A stretch of DNA of 38,475 nt from Tsukamurella sp. M9C (lineage in GTDB: Bacteria; Actinomycetota; Actinomycetes; Mycobacteriales; Mycobacteriaceae). Both the position numbers and the translations under genes were made by a program. A model generated the notes under the pieces. It worked only from the letters and a program-made list of their open reading frames with translations. It was not told the origin of the DNA and made no database searches. Of the stretch, positions 16,104-25,441 are shown one piece after another. Each line of letters starts with the position of its first letter. The first letter of the stretch is position 1. The stretch spans positions 1-38,475 of the forward strand of contig NZ_JAIULG010000046.1 of the NCBI RefSeq assembly GCF_020169415.1, written 5' to 3'.

Positions 16104-16205
16104 CTACTTGTCGCTGCCGCAGGTGCAGCTGTCGCCGCACGAGCAGTTCTCGCACGTGCAGTTCGGGTTGGAGCAGCCGGGGGCCTTCGAATCATGCTGA
16201 GTCAT
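16104..16205 (-). CDS. Metallothionein, 33 residues
   Basis: A minute gene on the minus strand encoding 33 residues, of which seven are Cys (positions 11, 16, 18, 21, 23, 27, 29) arranged C-x4-C-x-C-x2-C-x-C-x3-C-x-C, in GCSNPNCTCENCSCGDSC and then TCGSDK. No aromatic residue is present. This spacing is that of a bacterial metallothionein binding Zn, Cu or Cd through thiolates. It differs from mycobacterial MymT in length and spacing. The ATG at 16205 is supported by TAGAGT on the minus strand ending 7 nt upstream. It lies 32 bp downstream of mycothione reductase, same strand, linking thiol redox and metal buffering. It is easily missed because of its size. Confidence 0.85.
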   Translation of the reverse strand: MTQHDSKAPGCSNPNCTCENCSCGDSCTCGSDK

Positions 16206-16237
16206 GCATGTGACTCTACCCCGGGGAGCTCCTAGGA

Positions 16238-17647
16238 TCACGCGTCCTTCGCCAGCCCCAGCAGCGCGTTCTCGACCAGCTCCGGCAGCGCCGGGTGGAT
16301 CCAGTACTGCCCGCGCGCGAACTCCTGCGCCGGGATGGAGAAGGACATCGCCGTGATCGCCGACTGGATCAGCGCCGAGGCCTGGTGCCCGACGATGTGC
16401 GCACCGACCAGCAATCCCGTCGACCGGTCCGCGATGAGCTTGCACACGCCCTCGGCGTCGGCCATGGCCCAGCCGTAGGCGATGTCGGCGTACCGCTGTT
16501 CGGCGACGGCCACGTCGATGCCGCGGGAGCGCGCCTCCGCCTCGGTCAGCCCGACCGACGCGACCTGCGGGCGGGAGAAGACCGCGCCCGGCACGAACCG
16601 GTGATCGGACGTCGCGGCGGGGGAGTCCCACCCCGACAGCAGGTTCTCCGCGACGATCCGGGCCTCGTGATTGGCGACGTGCCGCAGCGGGAACCGGGTG
16701 CTCACATCCCCCAGGGCCCACACGCCGCGGACGGGGGTGCGCTGGTGCTCGTCCACGGGGACGCGACCGGCACCGTCGAGCTCGATGCCGATGGCAGGGA
16801 GTGCGAGGGAGTCGCCGTTGGGCGTGCGCCCCGTCGCGACGAGCAGGACGTCGCCCGCCACCGTCGAGCCGTCGGTGAGGTCCACCTCGACGCCGTCGCC
16901 CACCGGCCGGGTCGCGGTGACCTCGGTGCTCAGGCGCACGTCCCACCGCGACGAGGCGGCCTCGGTGAAGGCCTCGGAGATGGTCTGGTCCTGGGAGCGC
17001 AGCAGCCGCTCGCCCCGCGCCACGACGGTGACCTCGGCGCCCAGGCCGGCGAAGACGTGCGCGAACTCGGCCGCGATGTAGCCGCTGCCGACGATGATCA
17101 CGCGCCCCGGGAGCGCCTCCAGCCGCATGATCGTGTCGTTGGTGTGGAAGGGCGCAGCGCCGTCGGCGGTGAAGACGGGCGGGATCACGGGCCGCGAGCC
17201 GGCCGCGATCACCACGTCGCGTCCGGTGACGACGGTGCCGTCGGCCAGCTCGAGGCGGTGCAGCCCGTCGCCGGACCCGGGCAGGAACCACGCCTCCTGC
17301 TGGAAGACGGTGATGTTGGGGCACTTGTCCTCGCGGTAGCGCAGCCCGCCGGCGGCGTACCGGTCGATCCGCCCGAAGACCCGGTCGCGGATGTCGGCCC
17401 AGCGGGTGCCGGTGATCTCCGCGTCCACGCCGACCGCGCCGCCGTCGCGGGCCTCGTCGGCGACGTCGGCGGGGTAGACGAACATCTTGGTCGGGATGCA
17501 GCCGACGTTCAGGCAGGTGCCGCCGAAGGCGCCGTTGAACTGCCCCTTGTCGACGATCGCGATGCTGCGCTCGTCGAACCGCTCGTCGGGGATCGTGTTG
17601 CCGGCCCCGGACCCGATGATGACGAGATCGAAGACGCGCTCGGCCAT
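16238..17647 (-). CDS. mtr: Mycothione reductase
   Basis: NADPH-dependent FAD flavoenzyme that reduces mycothione disulfide to mycothiol, the glutathione substitute of actinomycetes. The protein has 469 residues (M. tuberculosis Mtr has 459). The N-terminal FAD motif starts at IIGSGAGN, close to the GTGSGN of known Mtr. The redox disulfide is C45/C50 in [15 protein letters not shown]. The NADPH motif is [16 protein letters not shown]. The C-terminal dimer interface carries the His-Pro ([13 protein letters not shown]) that acts as acid/base. The ATG at 17647 lies 1 bp after the stop of the upstream hydrolase gene, so the two are cotranscribed. It matches Rv2855. Confidence 0.95.
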   Translation of the reverse strand: MAERVFDLVIIGSGAGNTIPDERFDERSIAIVDKGQFNGAFGGTCLNVGCIPTKMFVYPADVADEARDGGAVGVDAEITGTRWADIRDRVFGRIDRYAAGGLRYREDKCPNITVFQQEAWFLPGSGDGLHRLELADGTVVTGRDVVIAAGSRPVIPPVFTADGAAPFHTNDTIMRLEALPGRVIIVGSGYIAAEFAHVFAGLGAEVTVVARGERLLRSQDQTISEAFTEAASSRWDVRLSTEVTATRPVGDGVEVDLTDGSTVAGDVLLVATGRTPNGDSLALPAIGIELDGAGRVPVDEHQRTPVRGVWALGDVSTRFPLRHVANHEARIVAENLLSGWDSPAATSDHRFVPGAVFSRPQVASVGLTEAEARSRGIDVAVAEQRYADIAYGWAMADAEGVCKLIADRSTGLLVGAHIVGHQASALIQSAITAMSFSIPAQEFARGQYWIHPALPELVENALLGLAKDA

Positions 17648-17648
17648 G

Positions 17649-18641
17649 TCAGGCCTCGATCTCGCGGGCCAGCCAGGTGCCCAGCTCGGCGTACGCGGTC
17701 TCGCGGGCGTCCTTCTCGGAGAGGAAGACGTCGTGCTTGGCGTTCTCGACGGGCACGACCGTGAGGCGCCCACCCAACGCGCCCGACCACTTCGCGATCT
17801 GCCGGGTGTCGAGGACGACGTCGGCGCGGCCGGCCTCCTCGCTCCACTCCTTGGGCGCGAAGCTCTTCGTCGAGCGCAGCACGAGCGACGGGACGCCGAC
17901 GTCGAGGCCTCGGTGCAGGAGACTGTGCGCGACGCGGACGGCGCGTAGCCAGCCGAAGCGCACCGGGAAGCCCTCGATCGGCTTGATCCGGACGTCGAAG
18001 TCGAACTCGCCGTGCGCGCTGGAGTGGACCGTCTGGCCGTAGACGCCGACGGCCTCGACCGGGACGACGCGGGTGCCCACGGCCTTGCCGATGAGCTTGA
18101 CGACGGGCGTCGCGACCTCGCGCAGCACCGCCGAGCCCTGCAGGTCGAACCACGGGCTGTCGAGCACGAGGCCGACGATCGGCGCGGTGCGACCGGCCTT
18201 GCGGCGGCGGTCGAGCCACAGCGGGGTGATCAGGCCGCCGGTGGAGTGCGCCGCGACGACGACGCCGAGGCCGGGGTGCTCCTGCTCGATCGCCGCGACC
18301 GCGAGGTCGAGCTCGGCGTCGTAGACGGCGAAATCGGTCGCGTAGTGCGCCGATTGGCCCTCCCGCAGCGACCTCCCCGACTTGCGCAGGTCCAGCGCGT
18401 AGAAGGCGTAACCGCGGTCCGCGAAGAACTCCGCGACCGCCGTCTGGAAGAAGTAGTCCGAGAAGCCGTGCACCCACAGCACCGCGTGGTGGGGATCCGC
18501 GGGGCCGGCGACGTGCTTGACCAGCGTGGCCACGACGTCGCCGCCCGGCTCGCCGTCCGGGTCGGGGCCCAGCTCGAAGGTGTGCGCGACGAAGTCGTCG
18601 CCGAGGATGTCGGGGGAGTAGGTCAGCTCAGTGGTCGCCAC
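17649..18641 (-). CDS. Alpha/beta hydrolase (Rv2854-like), serine hydrolase
   Basis: A 330-residue alpha/beta hydrolase of the monoacylglycerol-lipase/lysophospholipase type. [11 protein letters not shown] gives the oxyanion region. The nucleophile Ser sits in [11 protein letters not shown] (A-H-S-T-G, first Gly replaced by Ala as in several lipases). The late His is probably in [11 protein letters not shown]. The GTG at 18641 is supported by TACAGT on the minus strand (18648-18653) ending 6 nt upstream. Longer in-frame starts would cross the mqo promoter region. It overlaps nothing and ends 1 bp before mtr, giving the operon hydrolase-mtr, possibly with the metallothionein. The substrate is unknown. 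M. tuberculosis Rv2854, beside mtr, is the counterpart. Confidence 0.88.
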   Translation of the reverse strand: MATTELTYSPDILGDDFVAHTFELGPDPDGEPGGDVVATLVKHVAGPADPHHAVLWVHGFSDYFFQTAVAEFFADRGYAFYALDLRKSGRSLREGQSAHYATDFAVYDAELDLAVAAIEQEHPGLGVVVAAHSTGGLITPLWLDRRRKAGRTAPIVGLVLDSPWFDLQGSAVLREVATPVVKLIGKAVGTRVVPVEAVGVYGQTVHSSAHGEFDFDVRIKPIEGFPVRFGWLRAVRVAHSLLHRGLDVGVPSLVLRSTKSFAPKEWSEEAGRADVVLDTRQIAKWSGALGGRLTVVPVENAKHDVFLSEKDARETAYAELGTWLAREIEA

Positions 18642-18737
18642 GGCTTCACTGTAATGACGGCGGGGCGGGGCGTGGCACCGCACGGACGGTCCGGTGGTAC
18701 TGCACGGTGTGCCGCGCGCCACCGGAGGGCCCCGGAG

Positions 18738-18802
18738 TAAGGTTCTCGCGCAGAAGGGGGCCGATGCGTGGCCCCGCCCCACGTCGAGGAGTGAACTACC
18801 AG
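18738..18802 (+). promoter_or_regulatory. mqo promoter and structured leader
   Basis: TAAGGT (18738-18743) is the best -10, predicting a TSS near 18750 and a leader of about 53 nt. The leader contains a 6-bp stem GGGGCC/GGCCCC (18757-18762 and 18770-18775, 7-nt loop) and the Shine-Dalgarno GAGGAG (18786-18791), spaced 11 nt from the ATG. An in-frame GTG at 18791 overlaps the Shine-Dalgarno and is less likely to be used. Confidence 0.5.
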
Positions 18803-20299
18803 ATGGCCCGTAACGTGATCAGCACGGACGTCGCGCTCGTCGGCGCGGGAATCATGAGCGCCACGCTCGGCACCCTGCTCCGCAAGCTGGAGCCCAGCTG
18901 GTCGATCAACGTCTTCGAGTCCCTCGACGCCGCGGCCGCCGAGTCCTCCGACCCGTGGAACAACGCGGGCACCGGCCACTCGGCGCTGTGCGAGCTGAAC
19001 TACACCCCGCAGGCCGCCGACGGCTCCGTGGACATCTCCAAGGCCATCACGATCAACGAGCAGTTCCAGGTCTCGCGCCAGTTCTGGGCGTACGCCGTGG
19101 ACGCGGGCGTGCTCGACGAGCCGTCGGACTTCATCAACCCCATCCCGCACGCCAGTTTCGTGCACGGCGCCGACAACGTCGAGTACCTGCGCAAGCGCTA
19201 CGACGCGCTGTCCGGCCAGACGCTGTTCGAGGGCATGGAGTTCTTCACCGACCCGGCCACGTTCTCCGAGCGCCTGCCGGTCATGGCCGCGGGCCGCAAC
19301 TTCGGCGACCCGGTCGCCGTGAACTGGTACGAGGGCGGCACCGACGTCGACTTCGGCTCGCTGACCAAGAAGCTGATCAACTTCGTGGGCAAGGGCGGCG
19401 CCGTCCACTTCGGCACCAAGGTCACCAACCTCAAGCGCACCAAGGACGGCTGGCGCCTGACCGTGCGCAACCTGCGCACCCACGAGATCTCCTACGTGGA
19501 CGCGCGGTTCGTCTTCGTCGGCGCCGGCGGCGGCGCGCTGCCGCTGCTGCAGAAGTCGGGCATCAAGGAGGCCAAGGGCTTCGGCGGCTTCCCCGTCTCG
19601 GGCCAGTTCTTCCGCTGCACCAACCCGGAGCTCATCGACCACCACGCCGCGAAGGTCTACGGCAAGGCCGCCGTCGGCGCCCCGCCGATGTCGGTGCCGC
19701 ACCTCGACACCCGCGTCATCGAGGGCAACAAGGGCCTGCTGTTCGGCCCCTACGCCGGCTTCTCGCCGAAGTTCCTCAAGGCCGGCCAGTACACCGACCT
19801 GCCGCTGTCGGTGAAGCCGAACAACCTGCTCCCGATGATGGCCGTCGGTCTCAAGGAGATGGGCCTGACCAAGTACCTCATCGGCGAGCTCATGCAGTCG
19901 CCCGCCGACCGCGTGAAGACGCTGTCCGAGTTCGTGCCCCGCGCGACCGGCGGCGACTGGGAGCTCATCACCGCCGGCCAGCGCGTCCAGGTGATCCGCA
20001 AGGGCCCCGGCGGCGGCAACCTCGAGTTCGGCACCGCGGTGATCGCCGCGAACGACGAGTCGATCGCCGGCCTGCTCGGCGCCTCGCCCGGCGCCTCGAC
20101 GGCCGTCCCGGCCATGCTCGACGTCCTCGGCAAGTGCTTCCCGAAGCACATGCAGGCGTGGAAGCCGCTGCTGCAGGAGATGATCCCGTCCTACGGCACG
20201 ACCCTCAACGACAACAAGCAGCTGTTCGGCCAGGTCTGGGACTGGACCAACCGCACGCTGCAGCTGTCGCCGGGCGTCGAGGCCGACGCGCAGGGCTAG
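18803..20299 (+). CDS. mqo: Malate:quinone oxidoreductase
   Basis: Peripheral membrane FAD enzyme oxidising malate to oxaloacetate and passing electrons to quinone; links the TCA cycle to respiration. The protein has 498 residues, normal for Mqo. The FAD motif [17 protein letters not shown] opens the protein, followed by [26 protein letters not shown] and the diagnostic [15 protein letters not shown] with [13 protein letters not shown]. The C-terminus has GTTLNDN. The ATG at 18803 is chosen because the FAD fold begins 10 residues later. The GTG at 18791 would add four residues. It matches Rv2852c. The next gene starts 4 bp after the stop, and codon use is strongly biased to C-ending codons, suggesting high expression. 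Confidence 0.97.
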   Translation: MARNVISTDVALVGAGIMSATLGTLLRKLEPSWSINVFESLDAAAAESSDPWNNAGTGHSALCELNYTPQAADGSVDISKAITINEQFQVSRQFWAYAVDAGVLDEPSDFINPIPHASFVHGADNVEYLRKRYDALSGQTLFEGMEFFTDPATFSERLPVMAAGRNFGDPVAVNWYEGGTDVDFGSLTKKLINFVGKGGAVHFGTKVTNLKRTKDGWRLTVRNLRTHEISYVDARFVFVGAGGGALPLLQKSGIKEAKGFGGFPVSGQFFRCTNPELIDHHAAKVYGKAAVGAPPMSVPHLDTRVIEGNKGLLFGPYAGFSPKFLKAGQYTDLPLSVKPNNLLPMMAVGLKEMGLTKYLIGELMQSPADRVKTLSEFVPRATGGDWELITAGQRVQVIRKGPGGGNLEFGTAVIAANDESIAGLLGASPGASTAVPAMLDVLGKCFPKHMQAWKPLLQEMIPSYGTTLNDNKQLFGQVWDWTNRTLQLSPGVEADAQG

Positions 20300-20303
20300 C
20301 GCC

Positions 20304-20753
20304 GTGCGCCGCGCCACCGGTGACGAACTCGACGCGAGGACCCTCTACGCGCTGCTGAAGCTGCGCGCGGAGGTCTTCATCGCCGAGCAGCAGAGCCCGT
20401 GGCTCGACGTCGACGGGCGCGACCTCGCCCCGTCGACGGTCCACCTCTGGCTGCCCGACGATCCCGCCCCCGGCGGTACCGGCGGCGCCGTCGCGACGGT
20501 GCGCGTCACCGACGAGGGCCCGGGCTTGGCCGCGATCGGCCGGGTGTGCGCGGCACCGTCGCACCGCGGGCGCGGCCTCATCGGCGAACTGATGACCGCG
20601 GCGCTCGCGGAGCTCGACGGTCGGGCCTGCCTGCTCGAGGCCCAGTCGCACCTCGAGAGCATGTACACCAAGTACGGATTCGCCCGCGAGGGCGACGAAT
20701 TCATCGAGGACGGCATCCCGCACGTCCCCATGAGGAGGCCCGCCGGTGTCTGA
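20304..20753 (+). CDS. ElaA-type GNAT acetyltransferase (Rv2851c-like)
   Basis: A 149-residue GNAT protein matching the ElaA family, whose typical opening ([17 protein letters not shown]) is followed by [18 protein letters not shown]. The acetyl-CoA loop is [34 protein letters not shown] is the characteristic C-terminal motif. Substrates of ElaA proteins are not established. The GTG start is 4 bp after mqo, with weak ribosome-binding signals, so translation is probably coupled to mqo. The stop overlaps the start of the chelatase gene by 8 bp. The gene order mqo-GNAT-chelatase equals Rv2852c-Rv2850c. Confidence 0.9.
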   Translation: MRRATGDELDARTLYALLKLRAEVFIAEQQSPWLDVDGRDLAPSTVHLWLPDDPAPGGTGGAVATVRVTDEGPGLAAIGRVCAAPSHRGRGLIGELMTAALAELDGRACLLEAQSHLESMYTKYGFAREGDEFIEDGIPHVPMRRPAGV

Positions 20754-22620
20754 CCGCTACCCGTTCAGCGCCGTCGTCGGCCACGACGAGCTGCGGCTCG
20801 CCCTCACGCTGTGCGCCATCGCGCCCGCCGTCGGCGGCGTGCTCGTGCGCGGCGAGAAGGGCACCGCGAAGTCCACCGCCGCCCGCGCGCTGGCCCCGCT
20901 GCTGCCGCCCCGCCCCGACGGTGCGCCCGCGCGTCTCGTCGAGCTGCCCATCGGTGCCACCGAGGACCGCGTCGTCGGCTCGCTCGACCTGCACCGCGCC
21001 CTCGGCGAGGGCCGCGTCGACTTCACGCCCGGCCTGCTCGCCGACGCCGACGGCGGCATCCTCTACGTCGACGAGGTCAACCTGCTCTCCGACCACCTCG
21101 TCGACGTGCTGCTCGACGCGGCCGCGATGGGGCGGGTCACCGTCGAGCGCGACGCCGTCTCGCGCTCCTACCCGGCCCGGTTCGTCCTGGTGGGCACCAT
21201 GAATCCCGAGGAGGGGGAGCTGCGGCCGCAGCTGCTGGATCGCTTCGGCCTGGCGGTCGACGTGCGCGCCAGCCGCGAGGTGGACGCCCGCGTCGAGGTG
21301 ATGCGCCGTCGCCTCGCCTTCGAGGCCGATCCCGCCGCCTTCGCCGCCGAGTACGCCGCCGCCGACGCCGAGCAGGCCCGTCGCATCGCCGAGGCCCGCG
21401 ACCGGCTGCCCGCCGTCGCGCTGCCCGACGCCGAGCTGCGCCGCATCGCCGCGGTCTGCGCCGCCTTCGACGTCGACGGCATGCGCGCCGACCTGGTCAT
21501 CGCCCGCGCCGCCCGCGCCCACGCCGCGTGGCGCGGCGCCGCCGAGGTCACCGAGGACGACGTCCGCGTCGCCGCGGCCCTCGCGCTGCCGCACCGCAAG
21601 CGCCGCGACCCGTTCGACGAGCCCGGCCTCGACGACGCCGAGCTCGACCGCGCCCTCGACGACGCCCGCGAGGCCGACGATCCCGACCCCGACGACGACG
21701 GCCCGGACGGACCCGACGACGGGGGCCCGGACGGTGGTCCCGAGGGCGGCCCCGACGGCGGGCAGCCGGAACCGCAGTCGCAGGACGACGCAGTCGCGCC
21801 GGACCCGGAGCCGCAGGGCGCCCCGCTGCCGACCGCGCGGCACCGCACCGTCAGCCGGCTCACCGTGCCCGGCACGGGAACCGGGGGAGCGACGGGCCGC
21901 CGCTCCAAGTCGCGCTCCGACCGCGGCAGCGTCGTGCGCGCCGCGCCCGCCGGCACGGGCGCCGGCCTGCACCTGGCCGCCACGTTGCGCGCCGCCGCCC
22001 CCGCGCAGGCCGCGCGCGGCCGGGTCGACGGGCCGCTGCACCTCGCGCCGTCGGACCTGCGGTCGCCGATCCGCGAGGCCACCGAGGGCAACCTCGTCGT
22101 CTTCGTCGTGGACCTGTCCGGCTCGATGGCCGCGCGCGAACGCATCGCGCTGGTCGGCGAGGCCGCGGTCTCGCTGCTGCGCGACGCCTACCAGCGGCGC
22201 GACAAGGTGGCCGTCATCGGCTTCCGCGGCGCCGAGGCCACCCTGCTCGTGCCGCCGACCCGCTCCGTCGACGTGGCCGTCGCCCGGCTCGCGCGGGCCC
22301 GCACCGGCGGCCGGACGCCGCTGGCCGAGGGCCTGATCGAGGCGCGGAAGCTGCTGCGCCGCGAGGACCTGCGGCCCGACGCCCGGCGCCCGCTGGTCGT
22401 GGTGCTCACCGACGGTCGCGCGACGGCCGGCCGAGATCCGTTGCCGCGCGCGCTCGCCGCGGCGGCGGGGCTGCACGCCGACGGTCGCGCGACGGTCGTC
22501 GTGGACTGCGAGACCTCGATGGTGCGGCTGGGCCTCGCGGCGAAGGTCGCGGCCGCACTCGGCGCGCCGATGCTCCCGCTCGGCGGCCTGAGCCCGCAGG
22601 ATCTGGCCCGCGTCGCCTGA
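20746..22620 (+). CDS. ChlI/ChlD-fusion AAA+ chelatase subunit (putative cobaltochelatase)
   Basis: A 624-residue ATPase motor of a metal chelatase. The N-terminal AAA+ domain (about 5-285) has Walker [10 protein letters not shown] and Walker [13 protein letters not shown], with [15 protein letters not shown] as the Arg-finger/sensor region. A linker of acidic and Gly/Pro repeats (about 295-345) follows. A C-terminal von Willebrand A domain (about 450-624) has the MIDAS motif DLSGSM. The I and D subunits are thus fused, as in Rv2850c and in the cobaltochelatase-like family that works with CobN. CobN is not in this window. The neighbours cobO, cobB and cysG support cobalt insertion over magnesium. 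The GTG at 20746 has AGGAGG (20733-20738) 7 nt upstream. Confidence 0.92.
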   Translation: MSDRYPFSAVVGHDELRLALTLCAIAPAVGGVLVRGEKGTAKSTAARALAPLLPPRPDGAPARLVELPIGATEDRVVGSLDLHRALGEGRVDFTPGLLADADGGILYVDEVNLLSDHLVDVLLDAAAMGRVTVERDAVSRSYPARFVLVGTMNPEEGELRPQLLDRFGLAVDVRASREVDARVEVMRRRLAFEADPAAFAAEYAAADAEQARRIAEARDRLPAVALPDAELRRIAAVCAAFDVDGMRADLVIARAARAHAAWRGAAEVTEDDVRVAAALALPHRKRRDPFDEPGLDDAELDRALDDAREADDPDPDDDGPDGPDDGGPDGGPEGGPDGGQPEPQSQDDAVAPDPEPQGAPLPTARHRTVSRLTVPGTGTGGATGRRSKSRSDRGSVVRAAPAGTGAGLHLAATLRAAAPAQAARGRVDGPLHLAPSDLRSPIREATEGNLVVFVVDLSGSMAARERIALVGEAAVSLLRDAYQRRDKVAVIGFRGAEATLLVPPTRSVDVAVARLARARTGGRTPLAEGLIEARKLLRREDLRPDARRPLVVVLTDGRATAGRDPLPRALAAAAGLHADGRATVVVDCETSMVRLGLAAKVAAALGAPMLPLGGLSPQDLARVA

Positions 22621-22652
22621 CGTATGTTCCGAAAGTCGAATCCTGGCGGGCG

Positions 22653-22676
22653 GCGCGGCGATAGTCGTCGCCGCGC
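22653..22676 (+). terminator. GC hairpin between chelatase gene and cobO
   Basis: GCGCGGCGA (22653-22661) and TCGCCGCGC (22668-22676) form a perfect 9-bp stem with a 6-nt loop, 32 bp after the chelatase stop. No T-run follows. It is possibly a terminator or attenuator ahead of cobO. I see no cobalamin-riboswitch core in this 105-bp gap. Confidence 0.45.
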
Positions 22677-22725
22677 TTCGCTGGAGTGAAGTCTCGTTAA
22701 GCGCCCCGACCCGAAGGAGTGACGC

Positions 22726-23343
22726 ATGCCGCAGGGCAAGGTCGAATCGGTCCCCGACGACGGGCTGACCACCCGGCAGCGCCGCAACCAGGCGCTGCTC
22801 GCCGTGCACACCGGGCCGGGCAAGGGGAAGTCGACGGCCGCGTTCGGCATGGCTATGCGCGCGTGGAACCAGGGCTTCGACATCGGCGTCTTCCAGTTCG
22901 TCAAGAGCGCGAAGTGGAAGGTGGGCGAGGAGCAGACGATGCTCGCGCTGAACGAGCTGCACGAGCGCACCGGCGCCGGCGGTCCCGTCGAGTGGCACAA
23001 GATGGGGCAGGGCTGGTCCTGGTTGCGCCGCGACGACGACGCCGAGCAGGACCACGCCGAGGCCGCCCGCGACGGCTGGCGGGAGATCGCCCGCCGGCTC
23101 GGCGCCGAGCAGCACCGGTTCTACGTGCTCGACGAGTTCACCTACCCGCTCAAGTGGGGCTGGATCGACGTCGACGAAGTGGTCGAGACCCTGGCGAACC
23201 GCCCCGGGAACCAGCACGTGATCATCACCGGCCGCGATGCGCCGCAGGCGCTCATGGACGCCGCCGACCTGGTCACCGAGATGACCAAGATCAAGCACCC
23301 GATGGATGCGGGTAGGAAGGGACAGAGGGGGATCGAGTGGTGA
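22726..23343 (+). CDS. cobO: Corrinoid adenosyltransferase (CobO/CobA type)
   Basis: Transfers the adenosyl group of ATP to Co(I) corrinoids to form the coenzyme B12 upper ligand. The protein has 205 residues, the family norm. The P-loop GPGKGKSTAAFG follows ALLAVHT. FQFVKSAKWKVGEE and the YVLDEFTYPLKWGW segment are typical of CobO, as is the C-terminal HPMDAGRKGQRGIEW. The ATG at 22726 has AAGGAG about 7 nt upstream. It matches Rv2849c. The 3' end is repeated 62 nt further on, just before the cobB start. Confidence 0.96.
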   Translation: MPQGKVESVPDDGLTTRQRRNQALLAVHTGPGKGKSTAAFGMAMRAWNQGFDIGVFQFVKSAKWKVGEEQTMLALNELHERTGAGGPVEWHKMGQGWSWLRRDDDAEQDHAEAARDGWREIARRLGAEQHRFYVLDEFTYPLKWGWIDVDEVVETLANRPGNQHVIITGRDAPQALMDAADLVTEMTKIKHPMDAGRKGQRGIEW

Positions 23344-23403
23344 CGAACGGCTCCCGTGTCCCGGGAGGCGCCGTGGCCGGGGAGAGCAGAGGGATCGAGT
23401 GGT
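23323..23403 (+). repeat. Imperfect direct repeat at the cobO-cobB junction
   Basis: CAGAGGGGGATCGAGTGGT (23323-23341), covering the cobO stop region, recurs as CAGAGGGATCGAGTGGT (23387-23403), covering the cobB start. The copies are 62 nt apart measured at the shared GATCGAGTGGT. Both copies can be read as a C-terminus ending GIEW and a stop. The second copy provides the purine-rich ribosome-binding site and GTG for cobB. Confidence 0.75.
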
Positions 23404-24748
23404 AGCTCCCGCGGTCGTCATCGCCGCACCGTCGTCGGGCAGCGGCAAGACGACCATCGCGACGGGGCTGATGGGCGCGCTGGCGCGGACCGGCACCGTC
23501 GCCCCGTTCAAGGTGGGCCCCGACTACATCGACCCCGGCTACCACGCCCTCGCGACCGGTCGGCCCGGCCGCAACCTCGACGCGATCCTCTGCGGGGAGC
23601 AGCGCATCGCGCCGCTGTACCGGCACGGCGCGCGCGACGCCGACATCGCGGTCGTCGAGGGCGTGATGGGCCTGTTCGACGGACGCATCGTCGACGGCCC
23701 CGGCGGCGCGGCCACCGAGGGCATCGGCTCCACCGCGGACGTCGCGCAGATCCTCGGCGCCCCGGTGCTGCTGGTGGTCGACGCCCGCGGGCACTCGCAG
23801 TCCCTCGCCGCGCTGCTCGCGGGGTTCGCCACCTACCGGCCGGGTATCGCGCTCGCGGGCGTGATCCTCAACCGCGTCTCGAGCGCCCGGCACGAGCGGG
23901 TCCTGCGCGACGCCTGCGCGCACGCGGGCCTGGAGGCGGTCGGCGCGGTCCCCGGCGCCGCGGCGCTGGAGGTGCCGGCGCGGCACCTCGGCCTCATCCC
24001 CGCCGCGGAGCGCGGCGCGGAGGCCGTCGCCGCGGTCGCCGCGATGACGGAGCTGGTGGAGCGGCACGTCGACGTCGAGCGGATCCGCGCGCTGGCCCGG
24101 CCGGTCGCGGACGGGCCGCTGTGGTCACCGTCGGACGAGGTCGCGCGCGCGGGAGGGCCGGTCGTCGCGCTGGCCGGCGGCCCGGCGTTCAGCTTCGGCT
24201 ACGCCGAGCACGAGGAGCTGCTGCGCGCCGCCGGCGCTCGGGTCGAGCGCTTCGATCCGCTCACCGACGAGTTGCCCGGCGGCGCGGCCGCCGTGGTGCT
24301 CCCGGGCGGCTTCCCGGAGGTGTACGCGGAGAAACTGTCGGCGAACGCGGCGCTGCGCGATCAGCTGCGCGCCCTGGTCGACGCCGGGGGCGCGATCCAC
24401 GCCGAGTGCGCGGGGCAGCTCTACCTCGCGGAATCGCTCGACGGGGTGCCCATGTGCGGGATCGTGCCGGGTGCCGCGACCTTCACCCGGCGCCTGACGC
24501 TGGGCTACCGTGACGCCGTCGCCCTCGGCGCGAGCCCGCTGTTCGCGCCCGGCGAGCGCGTGACGGGGCACGAGTTCCATCGCACCGCGCTCGCCGCGGG
24601 GCCCGCGCCGGCATGGGGGTGGAGGGACGGCGACGGGGTCGCGACCACCGACGGGCACCTTTCGCCCACAGTGCACTCCTCGTATCTGCACGTGCATCCT
24701 GCCGGATATCCCGAGGCGGTCGAACGCCTGGTCAGAGCGGTCGCGTGA
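23399..24748 (+). CDS. cobB: Cobyrinic acid a,c-diamide synthase
   Basis: ATP- and glutamine-dependent amidation of the a and c side chains of (hydrogeno)cobyrinate. The protein has 449 residues, the usual length. The N-terminal ATPase has APSSGSGKTTIATGL, FKVGPDYIDPGYH and VEGVMGLFDG. The C-terminal amidotransferase domain carries its Cys in HAECAGQLYL and its His in YLHVHPAGYP near the end. The GTG at 23399 is chosen because AGAGGGA lies 6 nt upstream. Earlier in-frame codons would add a low-complexity Arg/Gly-rich stretch unlike any CobB. It lies 55 bp after cobO and matches Rv2848c. Confidence 0.95.
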   Translation: MVAPAVVIAAPSSGSGKTTIATGLMGALARTGTVAPFKVGPDYIDPGYHALATGRPGRNLDAILCGEQRIAPLYRHGARDADIAVVEGVMGLFDGRIVDGPGGAATEGIGSTADVAQILGAPVLLVVDARGHSQSLAALLAGFATYRPGIALAGVILNRVSSARHERVLRDACAHAGLEAVGAVPGAAALEVPARHLGLIPAAERGAEAVAAVAAMTELVERHVDVERIRALARPVADGPLWSPSDEVARAGGPVVALAGGPAFSFGYAEHEELLRAAGARVERFDPLTDELPGGAAAVVLPGGFPEVYAEKLSANAALRDQLRALVDAGGAIHAECAGQLYLAESLDGVPMCGIVPGAATFTRRLTLGYRDAVALGASPLFAPGERVTGHEFHRTALAAGPAPAWGWRDGDGVATTDGHLSPTVHSSYLHVHPAGYPEAVERLVRAVA

Positions 24749-24811
24749 GGAGTTCGTCTCACCCTGAGCGGGGGCCTCGCGCGGGCTGAGAGCTTCCTGT
24801 ACAAAAGCCTC

Positions 24812-25411
24812 ATGCACAAGTCGATCAAGCTCGTCTCCGTCACCTTCGCCGCCGCCGCCGTGGTCGCCACCTCCGCCTGCGCCGCCGGCTCCTACGCCGC
24901 ACCCGGCTCGCCCTCCTCCTCCGCCAAGCCCAGCGCGTCGGCGAAGCCCTCCGCCAAGCCCTCCACCAGCGCCTCGGCGAGCGCGTCGGCCAAGCCGTCG
25001 GCTTCGAAGCCCACCCCGGTCAAGGCCGGCACCCCGAGCGCGATCCTCGCCTCGACCGCGTGGGAGACCACCGCCGCCAAGGACGCGAAGGGCGCCAAGG
25101 TCGCGCTGACCGACAAGAACGTCAAGAACTACGTCGGCTGGGCCTACTTCAAGAAGGACGGCACCTTCACCCTCTACAACCTGGACGATTCCGCCAAGGG
25201 CAAGGGCGACTGGACCGTCTCGCCCGACGGCAAGACCCGCACCATCGTCGCCAAGAACGCCGACGGCAGCGTCCAGTACAAGCGCACCGTCGAGATCGTG
25301 ACCCTCACCGAGAAGGAGTTCACGTACCGCGTGTACCCCGAGGCCTCCAACAAGGCCGTGTACTACGACATCGTGCACACCGCCACCAAGCACGCCGAGC
25401 CGCGCGCGTAG
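24812..25411 (+). CDS. DUF4822 secreted lipoprotein with Ala/Ser/Lys/Pro linker
   Basis: A 199-residue exported protein. Residues 1-23 form a signal peptide ending VVATSACAAG, a weak lipobox with Cys23. Residues 30-70 are a low-complexity linker of SAKPSASAKPSAKPS type, probably spanning the cell wall. Residues 78-195 form one globular domain (ILASTAWETTAAKDAKG, NVKNYVGWAYFKKDG, KEFTYRVYPEASNK, YYDIVHT) that I recognise as DUF4822, function unknown. TACAAA (24800-24805), 6 nt before the ATG, is a weak leaderless -10. It is inserted between cobB and cysG, which are adjacent in M. tuberculosis. A link to cobalamin or siroheme metabolism cannot be assumed. Confidence 0.87.
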   Translation: MHKSIKLVSVTFAAAAVVATSACAAGSYAAPGSPSSSAKPSASAKPSAKPSTSASASASAKPSASKPTPVKAGTPSAILASTAWETTAAKDAKGAKVALTDKNVKNYVGWAYFKKDGTFTLYNLDDSAKGKGDWTVSPDGKTRTIVAKNADGSVQYKRTVEIVTLTEKEFTYRVYPEASNKAVYYDIVHTATKHAEPRA

Positions 25412-25441
25412 TGACGGAGGCCGCTCACTAAGCTGAGCGGA

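Noticed and set aside
22621-22725. Cobalamin riboswitch before cobO
   Set aside because: The gap is too short and lacks the conserved B12-box core; only a simple hairpin is present. The map-cobQ gap is 2 bp and cannot hold one.
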